DNA of 64,000 nucleotides from Planctomycetota bacterium. Lineage in GTDB: Bacteria; Planctomycetota; UBA1135; GCA-002686595. Within the stretch, counting starts at the first letter, position 1. The number at the start of each line of letters is the position of its first letter. Below the pieces are notes generated by a model. That model saw only the letters and a program-made list of their open reading frames with translations, ran no database searches and had not been told where the DNA came from. Location of the stretch: assembly GCA_016795325.1 (NCBI GenBank), contig JAEUHY010000024.1:124001-188000 (forward strand). The letters run 5' to 3'. The position numbers and the translations under genes were made by a program. Positions 21,117 to 32,885 of the stretch are shown here, piece by piece.

Positions 21117-22673
21117 TCACGGCAGCACCGTGAACTCCAGCGCGTTGGACAGGTTGGTGGCCTTCGGCGCGGGCGGGTCACGGTACCAGGCCTGCGCCTG
21201 CACGAGCTGGCCAGGAGTCGCTGGCGCCGCGAGCGCGCCGTTCGAGCTCGCGAGGTACGCGAGCCAATCCGTGGCGAAGGTCCCGCCGCACGTCCCGAAG
21301 GCGCCGGCAGTGTTCGAGAGCGTCATGCGCTGCGTCGGCGGCTTCACGCACAGCGTGCTCGAGCTGCCGCTCGCCCAAGGCAGCGCCGTGCGGCCGCTCA
21401 CGCCGTAGAAGATCAGGCCCTGGCGCTGCGCTTCCGCGCCGACCAGGCGCAGGTTGAAGCCCGAGTTCGCGCTCGCGCTCGGCGCGCCTTCTTCGACGAG
21501 CGTCGCAACGCAGCCCGCGCTCGAGGTCGCGCTCGTGCAGTAGCCCGTCACGCCCTCGAACAGCCGCACGAGGAAGGCCTGGCTGCAACCCTGCGGATTG
21601 AGCGCGCTGCCGACGATCGTCCGGCCGTCGGCGGACACGTCGATCGCCACCTCGAGCTTCCAGCCCGCCAGTTGCTGCGCGAGCCCGTAGTTGCCCTCGA
21701 GCTCGTCCTGCAGGTCGAAGAAGCCCAGGCCCTGGCGCCACACGAACGCGCGTGTGCCCGGCGTGCCGAAGTCGAGGTAGTCCCCCACGATCACATCGCC
21801 GTCGGCGTCGACCGCGCGCGCGTAGGCGCTGTTGCTGCCGACGACGTTGTCGATGAACACCGTGCCCGTCGAAGCCTCCCAGCGGAAAGCGCGCGATTGG
21901 AAGCCGTTTTCCTGCGTGAAGCCCACCGCCACGCGGCCGTCGAAGGACAGATCGCTCACGCCTTCCTGCGAGGTTTCCTGCGTGAGCAACTGCACGCCGC
22001 TCGCGTCGATCCGCGCCGCCGCGGAAAGTTGGAACACGCCGCCGGGGCGCAGCGTCGAGCCGCCGACGACGCTGCCGTCGCCGCTGATCGAGTTGAAGTA
22101 GAAGTAGCCCTGCGGAACGCCCGCGGCGCGCGGCAGGAGTTGCGGGACGCCGCTGTTCAGGTTCCAGCGAAACAGATCGATCTCCGCCGCCACTCCGTAG
22201 ATGCCCTGCGCGCCCGTGATCGTCTGACCGTCGTCGCTGCAGCCGAAGATCGTGCGCTCAGGTCCCAGCAGCGGCCGCAGGTCCTCGTAGCCGCCCGCCG
22301 CGGTCCAACGCCACGACTCGCCGTAGATCGTGCGGCCGTCGGCCGAGATGCCGGTGCACGGATACAGGCCCTGCAGCACCGGCGTGAGCACCACCGTGCC
22401 CGAGGTCTCGGTCCAGCGCGCCGCGCGCAGCGGCACGGCGCCGTTCGCGAAGCCGGGGTCGTAGACCACGGTCGCCACCGTGCTGCCGTCGGCGCTGACG
22501 CGCACCGCCGAATAGCCGGTGTTGCCGCTCAGGCCGCAGAAGTTCGAGTTGGTCCCAGGCTGGCTCGCGACGCCTGGAATCGGAACGAATTGCGCCGATT
22601 GCGCGAAGCCGGAGTTGGAGAGGAAGGCGGCAGCGAGCGCCGCTGCGGAAAGGGAAAGCGTGAAGTTCGACAT
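21117..22673 (-). CDS. Exported HAF-repeat protein with C-terminal four-cysteine domain
   Basis: 518 residues, ATG at 22673, signal peptide about 1-24 (ending NSGFAQS). About residues 45-375 hold repeats of the HAF/autotransporter-like type, each with a Ser/Val-Ser-ADG-Gly core: VRVSADGSTVATVV, ISADGRTIYGESWRW, CSDDGQTITGAQG, ISGDGSVVGGST, LSFDGRVAVGFTQ, VDADGDVIVGDYL and VSADGRTIVGSAL. They form a beta-propeller-like array. The C-terminal domain from YCTSATSS (about 377) matches those of 181-1326, 10959-12125 and 39733-42324 (LIFYGVSG, LCVKPPTQRM, CGG, QAWYRDPPAPK, LSNALEFTVLP). Probably surface-exposed; function unknown. The 287 bases upstream contain no gene that I can support. Confidence 0.85.
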   Translation of the reverse strand: MSNFTLSLSAAALAAAFLSNSGFAQSAQFVPIPGVASQPGTNSNFCGLSGNTGYSAVRVSADGSTVATVVYDPGFANGAVPLRAARWTETSGTVVLTPVLQGLYPCTGISADGRTIYGESWRWTAAGGYEDLRPLLGPERTIFGCSDDGQTITGAQGIYGVAAEIDLFRWNLNSGVPQLLPRAAGVPQGYFYFNSISGDGSVVGGSTLRPGGVFQLSAAARIDASGVQLLTQETSQEGVSDLSFDGRVAVGFTQENGFQSRAFRWEASTGTVFIDNVVGSNSAYARAVDADGDVIVGDYLDFGTPGTRAFVWRQGLGFFDLQDELEGNYGLAQQLAGWKLEVAIDVSADGRTIVGSALNPQGCSQAFLVRLFEGVTGYCTSATSSAGCVATLVEEGAPSASANSGFNLRLVGAEAQRQGLIFYGVSGRTALPWASGSSSTLCVKPPTQRMTLSNTAGAFGTCGGTFATDWLAYLASSNGALAAPATPGQLVQAQAWYRDPPAPKATNLSNALEFTVLP

Positions 22674-22960
22674 GGGGCCCGCGTTGGGGAGAAGTGCTCG
22701 GTCGGAGGCGCGGGCGGCCCGCGCGGGGCAGCACTGCGGCCGGTGGCGAGGCGCCACGGCGAGAGTCCAAGCAAGCGCAGCGCGCGGCGGGCGCAGCGAA
22801 ATCCCGAGAATCCGCGCTGGCTCGCGGATCTCGACGGGCGCGCGGCGACGCCAGGCCGGCCCGTCAGGGGCCACTGAGCCGAGGACCTCGTGCTTCCGAC
22901 GCAGACGCCGCTGGCCAGTGGATCCAGCGTGCGCAGGATCCGGCGTGCGATCTGGTCGGG

Positions 22961-25371
<2,411 letters not shown>

Positions 25372-25375
<4 letters not shown>

Positions 25376-25926
25376 CGCGGATCCTTCGCGCCGTCGATGC
25401 GCCGCCGCAGCCACGCGCGCGCGAGAGCCCAGTCGGCGTCGACGGTGCGCGCGCTGACGCCTTGGATCCGCGCGATGTCTTCGTGCGAGAGTCCGCCGAA
25501 GAAGCGCAGCTCCACGAGCTGCGCCTGACGCGCATCGACGCGCTCGAGCTCCTCCAACGCCTCGTTGAGCGCCACGAGTTCGAGCGGGTCGGCGCCGCTC
25601 GGCGCGCTGAGTTCGTCGGACAGCTGCTCGTCCAGCTCTTCTCGGCGCGCGCCGTCTCCGCGCCGGCGCGCGAGCCGCGCAGTGGCATGGTTGACGAGGA
25701 TGCGGCGGATCGCGCGCGAGGCGAGCGCCACCACGTGCGTTCGCTCGAGCGCGCCCGCTTCGCGCAGACGCGAGAGCGCGAGGAACGCCTCATGCGCGAG
25801 CGCGGTGGGCTGCAGTGTGTGCGAACGCCGCTCGCCGGCCATGCTGCGGCGCGCGATCGCTCGAATCTCCTCGTAGATCTGCGCGTAGAGCTCGCTGTGT
25901 TCGTTCGGCGGCGTGGGCGAGGACAT
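25372..25926 (-). CDS. ECF-type RNA polymerase sigma factor, planctomycete group
   Basis: 184 residues, ATG at 25926. Region 2 is in LYAQIYEEIRAIARRSMAGE and LQPTALAHEAFLALSRL, the characteristic start of the Sigma70_ECF (PF07638-like) group that is abundant in planctomycetes. Region 4 is a helix-turn-helix in LVELRFFGGLSHEDIARIQG and VSARTVDADWALARAWLRRR. There is no anti-sigma gene next to it; instead the stop codon overlaps the start of a membrane kinase with TPRs (4 bases), suggesting control by that kinase. The 173 bases upstream contain no gene and should carry its promoter. Confidence 0.94.
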
Positions 25927-26099
25927 CGATGCGTCTTCAAAGTACCCGCTGCTCGAGCCGTCGGGCCACGCGCGAACACAAAGCGAGCGCGACGCCGCGC
26001 CGCGAGCCGCGCTCGCAGCGCGGGATCGCCCGAATCGGCCGGCGATGGCGCGGCGCCGCGCGCGAACTCACGCCGTCGGCCCGCGCGGCCGCGGCGAGC

Positions 26100-28580
26100 T
26101 CAGCGCACGCGCAACTGCGCGGTTGAACCGGCCGCGAGCTCGAACTCGAAGCGTCCATCGCCGACGTACTCGAGCGCAACCGCGCGCTCCTGCTCGCGCG
26201 CTTCGAAGGCGCTCGCGACGCGCAGCCGTACGCGACGCGCGGAGTCGGTCGTGTTGCGCACGTTCGCCGCGACGAAACGCCCGCCGCGCCAATTCAAGTC
26301 GTCGACCGCCAGGCCGCCGCGCGCGCGCAGGCCGCGCACGTCCCCGTCCGGCCAAGCGCTGGGCAACGCCGGCAGCAGATGCAACGTGTACGGCTCACCC
26401 TCGCGCTCGCGGTGGCTCTGCACGAGCATCTCTGCGATCGCGGCCGCACCGCCGAAGTTGCCGTCGATCTGGAACGGCGGATGTGCGCAGAACAGGTTCG
26501 CGTACGTGCCTCCGTGGCCGCCTTCGAAACCGCTCACTCCGACGGGCCGCAGCAACTTCACGAGCAGCTTGTACGCGCGCTCGCCATCGCCCAGTCGCGC
26601 CCACAGATTCGCCTTGTACGCCAGCGACCAACCCGTGCCGTCGTCGCCGCGGCGCTCGAGCGTGACGCGCGCCGCGCGCGCCAGCTCAGGAGTTCCCGAC
26701 GGCGTGATCTGATCTCCCGGATACAGCGCGTACAGGTGCGAGATGTGACGGTGGTGCGGCTCGGGCTCGTCGTAGTCCTCGAGCCACTCCTGCAACTGAC
26801 CGTGGCGGCCGATCTGGTGCGGCGCGAGTCGTTCCCGCGCCCGCGAGAGCTCCGCAGCGAAGTCGAGATCGCGCTCGAGCGTGTGCGCAGCTTCGATGAC
26901 GTGGCCGAACAACTCGCGCACGATCTGCTGGTCGATGCTCGGCCCCATGCACACGCTCGCGACTTCGCCGCGCGCCGTGCGGAAGGTGTTTTCGGGCGAG
27001 TTCGACACGGGCGTGACCAGCCAACCGTGGCGCGACTCGGGGGTGAGGATGTGCAAGTAGAAGCGCGCCGCTTCGCGCAGGGTCGGGTAGACGCGCGCGA
27101 GGAACGCGCGGTCCTGCGTGAAGGCGTAGTGCTCGAACAGCGCGCGCACGAGCCAGCCGCTGCACGTGTTCGACGAGCCCCAGCTCGCCTGCTCGCCCGG
27201 TGAGGTGAAGCCCCACACGTTGGTGATCGTGTGCGCGACCCAACCCGGCGCGTCGTAGTAGAGCTTCGCCGTGCGCGCGCCGTTCGCCTCGAGCGACTGT
27301 GCGAGGTCGACCAGCGGCAAGTGCTCGTCGATCAGCCCCGCGGGCAGCGCGGGCCAGTAGTTCATCTGCGCGTTGACGTTGAGGTGGTAATCGCCGTTCC
27401 ACGGCGTCTGGTGCTCGGGCGCCCACAGACCTTGCAGATTGGCGGGCAATGACCCCGCGCGCGACGAGCCGCGCAGCAGCTCGAGCGAATGGCGGAAGTA
27501 CAGCGCGAACAAGTCGGGGTCGGACGCGCCGCGCGCCAGCGCAACGAGGCGTTCGACCGTCGGAAGCGCGCGCCGCTCGGCGCCGCCCAGCGACAACTCC
27601 GCGAGAGCGCTGCGCTGGCGGGGCGGCGCGCTCGCCGCGTGGCGAGAGTCGAGCTGCGCCTCGAGGTCGCGCGTGCGCGCGAGCGGACGGCCCAGGCCGT
27701 CGAAGTCCGTGGCGGCAGCGAACGCGAGCTCCACACGCGTCGCGCCGCGCACGAGCAGCGCGTCGCCCTCGGCTTGAAGCGTTCCATCGGTGTCGAGCAC
27801 GCGCACGCGCCCCGAGAAGCGCACTGCGTTGCCGCCGCGGCCGTCTTCGAGGGCGCCGCGCAGGCGCAGCTCGGCGCCGCGCGCTTCAACGTGCGCGCGC
27901 TCGGCGCGCCACAGGCGGATGCGCACGTCGTCAGCCGGGCCGTCGACTTCGCAGTCGAGCACGAGGCGATCGCGCTCGAGGCGCAGGCTGCGCACGTGGC
28001 GGCGTCCGCGCGCGTCGACGAAGCTCACGCGCTCGCGCGGACTCGCGCCGTCGTACACGAGTTCGCGCTCGTACTCGCGCGTCGCTCCAGCGAGGCCGCT
28101 CCACTCGAGCTGCAACTCACCGAAGGTCTGGTAGCAGCCGAACTCCACGGACTTCCCCGCGCCGAACCCCGAGCCCGCGCCGCGGCAGGTGAAGTGCGCG
28201 TTGACGAGCTGCTCGGCCTCGACGTTGCGCCCCGCCTCGAGCAACTCGCGGATGCGCGGCAAATGCGCCGCCGCGTCCGGCCGATCGGCGTCTTGCGGCC
28301 GGCCCGACCACATCGAGATCTCGTTCAGCACCAGCACGTCGCGTGCTACGCCGCCGAACCAGCTCGCTCCCAGCACACCGTCGCCGAGCGGGAAGCTCTC
28401 GACGAAACTGCGCGCAGGTTCGCGGCTCCACAGCCGCACGGGCTCGGCCGGCGCCCCACGCGGCTCGCTCGTCCGCACCTCGCCCGCCGCGCGCACGTGG
28501 ACCGCCTCACGCGGCGCAGCGCCGCATCCCAGCGCTACAGCAACCGCTGCCGCACCTCCCCACTGCCGTGCTCGCCGCAT
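26100..28580 (-). CDS. Glycoside hydrolase family 95 (alpha-L-fucosidase type)
   Basis: 826 residues from the ATG at 28580, whose leader ([16 protein letters not shown]) is a signal with a possible but non-canonical lipobox Cys. GH95 landmarks run along the protein: LPLGDG-like [15 protein letters not shown] near the start, [18 protein letters not shown], then in the helical barrel [20 protein letters not shown] and [11 protein letters not shown] (the Asn residues that activate water) and [20 protein letters not shown] with SHLYALYPG, where the Glu is the general acid in characterised members. It should release alpha-linked fucose or galactose residues outside the cytoplasm, consistent with the sulfatases nearby for attack on sulfated fucose-containing polysaccharides. 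Confidence 0.94.
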   Translation of the reverse strand: MRRARQWGGAAAVAVALGCGAAPREAVHVRAAGEVRTSEPRGAPAEPVRLWSREPARSFVESFPLGDGVLGASWFGGVARDVLVLNEISMWSGRPQDADRPDAAAHLPRIRELLEAGRNVEAEQLVNAHFTCRGAGSGFGAGKSVEFGCYQTFGELQLEWSGLAGATREYERELVYDGASPRERVSFVDARGRRHVRSLRLERDRLVLDCEVDGPADDVRIRLWRAERAHVEARGAELRLRGALEDGRGGNAVRFSGRVRVLDTDGTLQAEGDALLVRGATRVELAFAAATDFDGLGRPLARTRDLEAQLDSRHAASAPPRQRSALAELSLGGAERRALPTVERLVALARGASDPDLFALYFRHSLELLRGSSRAGSLPANLQGLWAPEHQTPWNGDYHLNVNAQMNYWPALPAGLIDEHLPLVDLAQSLEANGARTAKLYYDAPGWVAHTITNVWGFTSPGEQASWGSSNTCSGWLVRALFEHYAFTQDRAFLARVYPTLREAARFYLHILTPESRHGWLVTPVSNSPENTFRTARGEVASVCMGPSIDQQIVRELFGHVIEAAHTLERDLDFAAELSRARERLAPHQIGRHGQLQEWLEDYDEPEPHHRHISHLYALYPGDQITPSGTPELARAARVTLERRGDDGTGWSLAYKANLWARLGDGERAYKLLVKLLRPVGVSGFEGGHGGTYANLFCAHPPFQIDGNFGGAAAIAEMLVQSHREREGEPYTLHLLPALPSAWPDGDVRGLRARGGLAVDDLNWRGGRFVAANVRNTTDSARRVRLRVASAFEAREQERAVALEYVGDGRFEFELAAGSTAQLRVR

Positions 28581-28633
28581 AGACCGCCGAGTATGCCGCG
28601 TCTCACGCGCGCGGCAGCGGGCGAGCGCCACGG

Positions 28634-29488
28634 CTAGCGCGTCGCGAGCGGCTCGAACTCGAGCAGCGTGTAGCCGGCGTGCACCAGGCGCAGGTGGTCA
28701 AGGTCGAGCTCGAGCACCTGCGCGCCGCGCGAGGCGGCGAGTTCGGCCACCTGGCGGCGTTCGGAAGGCCGCAGCAACGCGTCGCGCGAGCCCAGGGCGA
28801 GGAACAACGGCGCGGACGTGCGTGAGAGCGCCGCGAGGAGGTCAACGCGCATCGGGCGCGCGAAGAACGGCGAGGCAAACCAGGCCGCGACAGCGCCGTA
28901 ACGATCGCGCACCCAGTTCGAAGCAGCGCTCTCCGCGCGCACGGGCGCGACGAACACGGCGCGGGCCGGCGCGGCGCCGCGCTCGAGCAGGCTGGCGAGC
29001 GCCAACGTCCCCAGCGACATGCCGCGCAACGTGATGCGACTTGAGTCGCCGTCGACGCGCCGCAGCGCTTCGTTCCACATCGCGAGCGCGTCCTCGGGCA
29101 CCTGGCGTGGATCGCGCTCGCCGTCGGAGGCCCCCACGCCGCGATAGTCGAACGCGAGCGAGGCAAAACCTCGCTCGCGCAGCGCGCCGAACAGGTCGTC
29201 GACGTCGAAGGACAGGCCCTGCGCGCTCTGCGGGATCGTCACCGAGCCCGACGAGCCGAGGAAATGCAGCACGAGCGGCGCATCGGGGCCCGCAGGCACC
29301 CACACGCCGCGCAGGTGCTCACCGCTTGCGAGGCGCACGTCCGCGGGCGACGCGCCCCAGGCGAGGCGCCGCGGACCGAGCTCGAGGCAACCGGCGCCGC
29401 CCGACATGACCAGCGGCGGCGTCACGCAGCCCAGCGGGCAGAACGCGAGCAGCGCGACAACGACGAGCGAGACGAGCAGCGCGCGCAT
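28634..29488 (-). CDS. Lipoprotein alpha/beta hydrolase
   Basis: 284 residues from the ATG at 29488. The leader [20 protein letters not shown] is followed by Cys, a good lipoprotein signal (PLGC). The alpha/beta-hydrolase core has the strand [21 protein letters not shown], the nucleophile elbow [11 protein letters not shown] (G-x-S-x-G), the acid in [11 protein letters not shown] and the His in [10 protein letters not shown]. It resembles the BAAT/ABHD-type 'alpha/beta hydrolase' lipoproteins; ester or peptide-like substrates are possible and cannot be told apart. It lies 53 bases upstream of the GH95 gene in the same direction and may share its transcript. Confidence 0.88.
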   Translation of the reverse strand: MRALLVSLVVVALLAFCPLGCVTPPLVMSGGAGCLELGPRRLAWGASPADVRLASGEHLRGVWVPAGPDAPLVLHFLGSSGSVTIPQSAQGLSFDVDDLFGALRERGFASLAFDYRGVGASDGERDPRQVPEDALAMWNEALRRVDGDSSRITLRGMSLGTLALASLLERGAAPARAVFVAPVRAESAASNWVRDRYGAVAAWFASPFFARPMRVDLLAALSRTSAPLFLALGSRDALLRPSERRQVAELAASRGAQVLELDLDHLRLVHAGYTLLEFEPLATR

Positions 29489-29942
29489 GGGACGGCAGAG
29501 CGTACGGCGGCGACTCGGCGGCGGATGCACCGGCGTGGCGCTCGGGAGGGCGGCGAGTGGCCTCGCGCGGGCCTGATTCGACGCGCGGCCCGCGCTCGCG
29601 AGACCGCAGCTGTCCGCCGTCGAGTTAGTGCGTGTCGGATGCACGCGCCCACCGGGCCGAGCTTCGGCGAACTCGCGCGGCAGGGTCCCATCCGAAGCGT
29701 GGATCGATTGCGTAGGACCGGGCAAACGCTCCGTCGCGCGCAATCGGCGGCGTCGGTCACAGCGTTGGTCGCCGTGGGCTGTCAGCTGACCGAGGACGGC
29801 CGAGGGCGCGGGCCAGGGCGGAATCGGCCGCTGCGTGCGCCGCGTGCGACCTTCCACGCGCAAAGCGCTGCGGGCGCGCCGAGCTGCACAGCCCGGCGCG
29901 CCCGCGGTTGGAAAGCGTACGCGTGGAGTCGCGCAGACGCGC
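29489..29942. other. Intergenic stretch, no supported gene
   Basis: This 454-base stretch lies between the hydrolase start and the end of the FtsK-like gene. I see no reading frame with homology, no tRNA and no repeat. Apart from the hairpin at 29872-29903 it probably only holds the promoter of the hydrolase/GH95 genes. Confidence 0.6.
29872..29903 (-). terminator. Hairpin after the FtsK-like gene
   Basis: GGGCGCGCC pairs perfectly over 9 bases with GGCGCGCCC, loop of 14 bases, 39 bases downstream of the minus-strand stop at 29943. No T-tract follows, so strength is uncertain. Confidence 0.5.
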
Positions 29943-32885
29943 CTACTCGACGCCGACCAGCTCCTGCCACTCGTCCATGTTGAGCAGGATGTCGCGGCGC
30001 TGGCCGCCGAGGTACGGACCGATCAGGCCGACGCGCTGGAGCTGGTCGAGCACGCTGGTCGCGGCGTCGAAATCCAGGCCGAACTCGCGCTGCAGCATCG
30101 AGACCGCAACGCGCTGGCGTTCGACGAACAAGCAGCCGGCCTTGAACACGATCTCGTCGACCGTGACGCGCGAACGCGAGCGCGGCCGCGCCGGCGTGAG
30201 CTCGACCTGCGGCTCGGACTGTGTGTCGGCGTCGACCTCCGTCGCCGCGGGCTCGGCGGCCTGCGCGACCAGTTGCAACTCGCCGTCGCGCGTCGGCGCC
30301 GACTCGAGGGGCTCTGCGACGACCTGCGCCTCGGGAGCGCTCTCCGCGGCGGCGCCAGACAACGCGTCCACGTGCTGCGGCGCGCTGTTCGCGTCCGAGG
30401 CCTGCTCGCGCGCAGCCTCGCCCTTGGCCTTTTTGCGCTTGGGCTTGCGCGCGGGCTCGAGCACGACGTCGTCCGATCCGCTCACGTCGGCATGCAGCGC
30501 GTCAGGATTCGCCGCGTTGGCCACGGAATCCGCTGGCGCGGCCTGCGGCGCAGCGTCGGGCGCGTCCTCGCCGAACAGCGAGTGGATCACGACCGCCGGC
30601 TTGGCGGCCGCAACTCGAGCTTCCTCGGCGATTCGAGCTTGCTCAATCGCGCGCAGTTCCTCGGCCGCGCGAGCTTCCTCACGGGCGCGGGCCTCGGCGG
30701 CAACGCGCTGCTCCTCCGCTGCGCGGGCTTCCGCGGCGGCAAGCGCCTCGGCCGCAACTCGAGCTTCCTCGGCGATTCGAGCTTCCTCACGTGCGCGCAG
30801 CTCCTCGGCCGCGCGAGCTTCCTCACGGGCGAGGGCCTCGGCGGCAACGCGCTGCTCCTCCGCTGCGCGGGCTTCCGCTGCAGCAAGCGCCTCGGCGGCG
30901 ACTCGAGCTTCCTCGGCGATTCGAGCTTCCTCACGAGCGCGCAGCTCCTCGGCTGCGCGAGCTTCCTCACGGGCGCGGGTCTCGGCGGCGACGCGCTGCT
31001 CCTCCGCAGCGCGGGCTTCCGCGGCGGCAAGCGCCTCGGCCGCAACTCGAGCTTCCTCGGCGACTCGAGCTTCCTCACGTGCGCGCAGTTCCTCGGCCGC
31101 GCGAGCTTCCTCACGGGCGCGGGCCTCGGCGGCAACGCGCTGCTCCTCCGCAGCGCGGGCTTCCGCCGCGGCAAGCGCCTCGGCGGTGCGAGCGTCGGCC
31201 GCGGCTCGAGCCGCTTCCGCTTCGTTCGGCTCACCGCGCTCCCGCAGGTCGACGAACCCGCGGAGCGCCTCACGCAGCGAGTCACGTTCCGGCTGTCCGC
31301 CGACAGTCAGCGGCGCGGGAGCGTCGAGTGTCGGCGGGGCGTCCGTGCGCGACGCGGCAAAGGCGTGTTCGCGCGCCGCCGCACCTTCGTCGACCGCCGG
31401 AGAAACCTCAGCAGCGCGCGCCGCAGACTCCTGTGAGGCAGGCGCGGCCGCGGGAGGCGGCGTGGCGAGCGGGCGCAGACTGCCTTCGATGACTTCGTCG
31501 CCGAGGTCCTCGTCCGCGCTCCACGGCAGCGGCGCTTCGTCCGCCTTCTCCGCGTCCGGCGCCTCGCGCAGCTTTTCGACGAGCGCGAGCGGCGTGCCGT
31601 ACGCGTCGACGGGCTCCTCGAACAGTTCGGGCTGCTCCCAGCTCGGACGCGGCGGCGTGCGCTCCAGCGGCTGCGCCAGCGACGGCTCCGACGCGCGAGC
31701 GCGCGCCAGGCTGTCCGCGTACGTCTCCGGCTCTTCGACGGCCTCGCGCTCGAGGCCCGAGCTCAGCTCGGATCGCGCAGGCTCAACACGCGCGGCGCTC
31801 CCGCGCACTCCGGCAGGCTCGCCCCCGGAGCCACGCTGGCGACGCTCTTCATCAGCCACAGGCTGCTGAACTCCAGGTCGCAGGTCGGCTGCGCCGGCGC
31901 CGGCCTCGGCAGCGCCGAGCGTTCCGGCGCGCAGGGCTGAAGCGTGACGCGGATCTTTTGCGGGGACGGGCTCATGCTGGGGCGCGGGGGCTGGCGCGGC
32001 TGCGGCGTGCGGGGGCACGGCCCGCGGCGGCGGGGTGGATTCGACCTGAGGAACCGGCACGGGGTTCGGGCCGGCGCCGAGCGGACGCGCGCCATCCGGC
32101 ACGCGGCCCTCGCGCCTCACATCGGGCGGATAGGGGCTGGGAGCGACAACTTTTGGCGGGGAAAGCCGCTGGCCGTCGCCGGGCAGGTCGCGCCGCGCAG
32201 TCCTTTCCAGGTTGCCCGCTGCGGGTTCCGCGCCCTTCGCGGGGGACGAAGGGGCGGGTTCCGCGGCGGCCGAGGCCTTGGTCTGGGGCCGGGCCTTGGG
32301 GAGCAACCCCTCGGCTTCGGCGAGCGTGACGCTGCTCGAATCCGTAGCGCGCGGCGCGGACGGGGCCAAAGAACGGGCCGAAGTAGGCGGAAGTTCGCCG
32401 ACCGCCAGCGCCGCCGGGCGCAGCCACAGGAACCACGCGGGCAGGAGCACCGCGATCAGGCCGAACACGACGCCGACGAAGACCGTCAGGCGCTGCGTGA
32501 CCATCGCGCCCACCGCTCCGACGCTCCCGCCGAGGTCGGGCGAGAGCGCGCCGATCAGCATCGGCAGCGTGAGGGTGGTGAGCAGGACGCCGAACAGGTC
32601 GCGCCCGAGCTTGCCGTCGACGCCCTGGATGAACAGGCGGAAGCCGATCCACGCCAGACCGGCGGCGAGGAAGAACGCCGACGCGCCGAGGAAGTCGACG
32701 AGCATCATCACGGCGCCCGTCATGCCTGAGGCCTGCGCCTTGGGGTCGAGGTACGCCATCGCGACCGCGACGCCGAGGAAACTCGCGACCACGATCAACG
32801 CGACGCCGAGCAGATCTCGCCCTGCGCGCCGCGGAGTGCCTGCGCCCTGGTCCATCGCCGAAGAGTCCTTCCGTTCACTAGTCAT
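29943..32885 (-). CDS. Motorless FtsK-like protein: four TM helices, EAR repeats, gamma winged helix
   Basis: 980 residues from the ATG at 32885 (overlapping the ftsK stop by 8 bases; a GTG at 32891 is possible). The N-terminus has four membrane helices (about 22-45, 59-85, 98-118, 132-155) like FtsK. About 160-580 is Pro/Ala-rich and disordered. Then come four 48-residue repeats of Ala/Glu/Arg (AEALAAAEARAAEEQRVAAE and so on; 30609-31184), predicted as a long helix, and another low-complexity stretch with a basic patch KPKRKKAKGE. The last 70 residues (VDEIVFKAGCLFVERQRVAV, SMLQREFGLDFDAATSVLDQ, GLIGP, RRDILL) match the FtsK gamma domain that binds KOPS/SRS sites. No Walker A or B motor is present. 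It may bind the same DNA sites and help to anchor or regulate FtsK; this is inference. Confidence 0.85.
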   Translation of the reverse strand: MTSERKDSSAMDQGAGTPRRAGRDLLGVALIVVASFLGVAVAMAYLDPKAQASGMTGAVMMLVDFLGASAFFLAAGLAWIGFRLFIQGVDGKLGRDLFGVLLTTLTLPMLIGALSPDLGGSVGAVGAMVTQRLTVFVGVVFGLIAVLLPAWFLWLRPAALAVGELPPTSARSLAPSAPRATDSSSVTLAEAEGLLPKARPQTKASAAAEPAPSSPAKGAEPAAGNLERTARRDLPGDGQRLSPPKVVAPSPYPPDVRREGRVPDGARPLGAGPNPVPVPQVESTPPPRAVPPHAAAAPAPAPQHEPVPAKDPRHASALRAGTLGAAEAGAGAADLRPGVQQPVADEERRQRGSGGEPAGVRGSAARVEPARSELSSGLEREAVEEPETYADSLARARASEPSLAQPLERTPPRPSWEQPELFEEPVDAYGTPLALVEKLREAPDAEKADEAPLPWSADEDLGDEVIEGSLRPLATPPPAAAPASQESAARAAEVSPAVDEGAAAREHAFAASRTDAPPTLDAPAPLTVGGQPERDSLREALRGFVDLRERGEPNEAEAARAAADARTAEALAAAEARAAEEQRVAAEARAREEARAAEELRAREEARVAEEARVAAEALAAAEARAAEEQRVAAETRAREEARAAEELRAREEARIAEEARVAAEALAAAEARAAEEQRVAAEALAREEARAAEELRAREEARIAEEARVAAEALAAAEARAAEEQRVAAEARAREEARAAEELRAIEQARIAEEARVAAAKPAVVIHSLFGEDAPDAAPQAAPADSVANAANPDALHADVSGSDDVVLEPARKPKRKKAKGEAAREQASDANSAPQHVDALSGAAAESAPEAQVVAEPLESAPTRDGELQLVAQAAEPAATEVDADTQSEPQVELTPARPRSRSRVTVDEIVFKAGCLFVERQRVAVSMLQREFGLDFDAATSVLDQLQRVGLIGPYLGGQRRDILLNMDEWQELVGVE
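30609..31184 (-). repeat. Four in-frame 144-bp repeats inside the FtsK-like gene
   Basis: Four head-to-tail units of 144 bases encode 48 residues each, differing at only a few positions (for example RVAEEARVA versus RIAEEARVA, and ETRAREE versus EALAREE). The unit is a heptad-free Ala/Glu/Arg helix like those in TolA. High identity at the DNA level points to recent expansion and possible length variation between strains. Confidence 0.92.

Noticed and set aside
30609..31184. Regular repeat array resembling a CRISPR or satellite
   Set aside because: Units are 144 bases, contiguous without spacers and keep one reading frame inside a coding gene.
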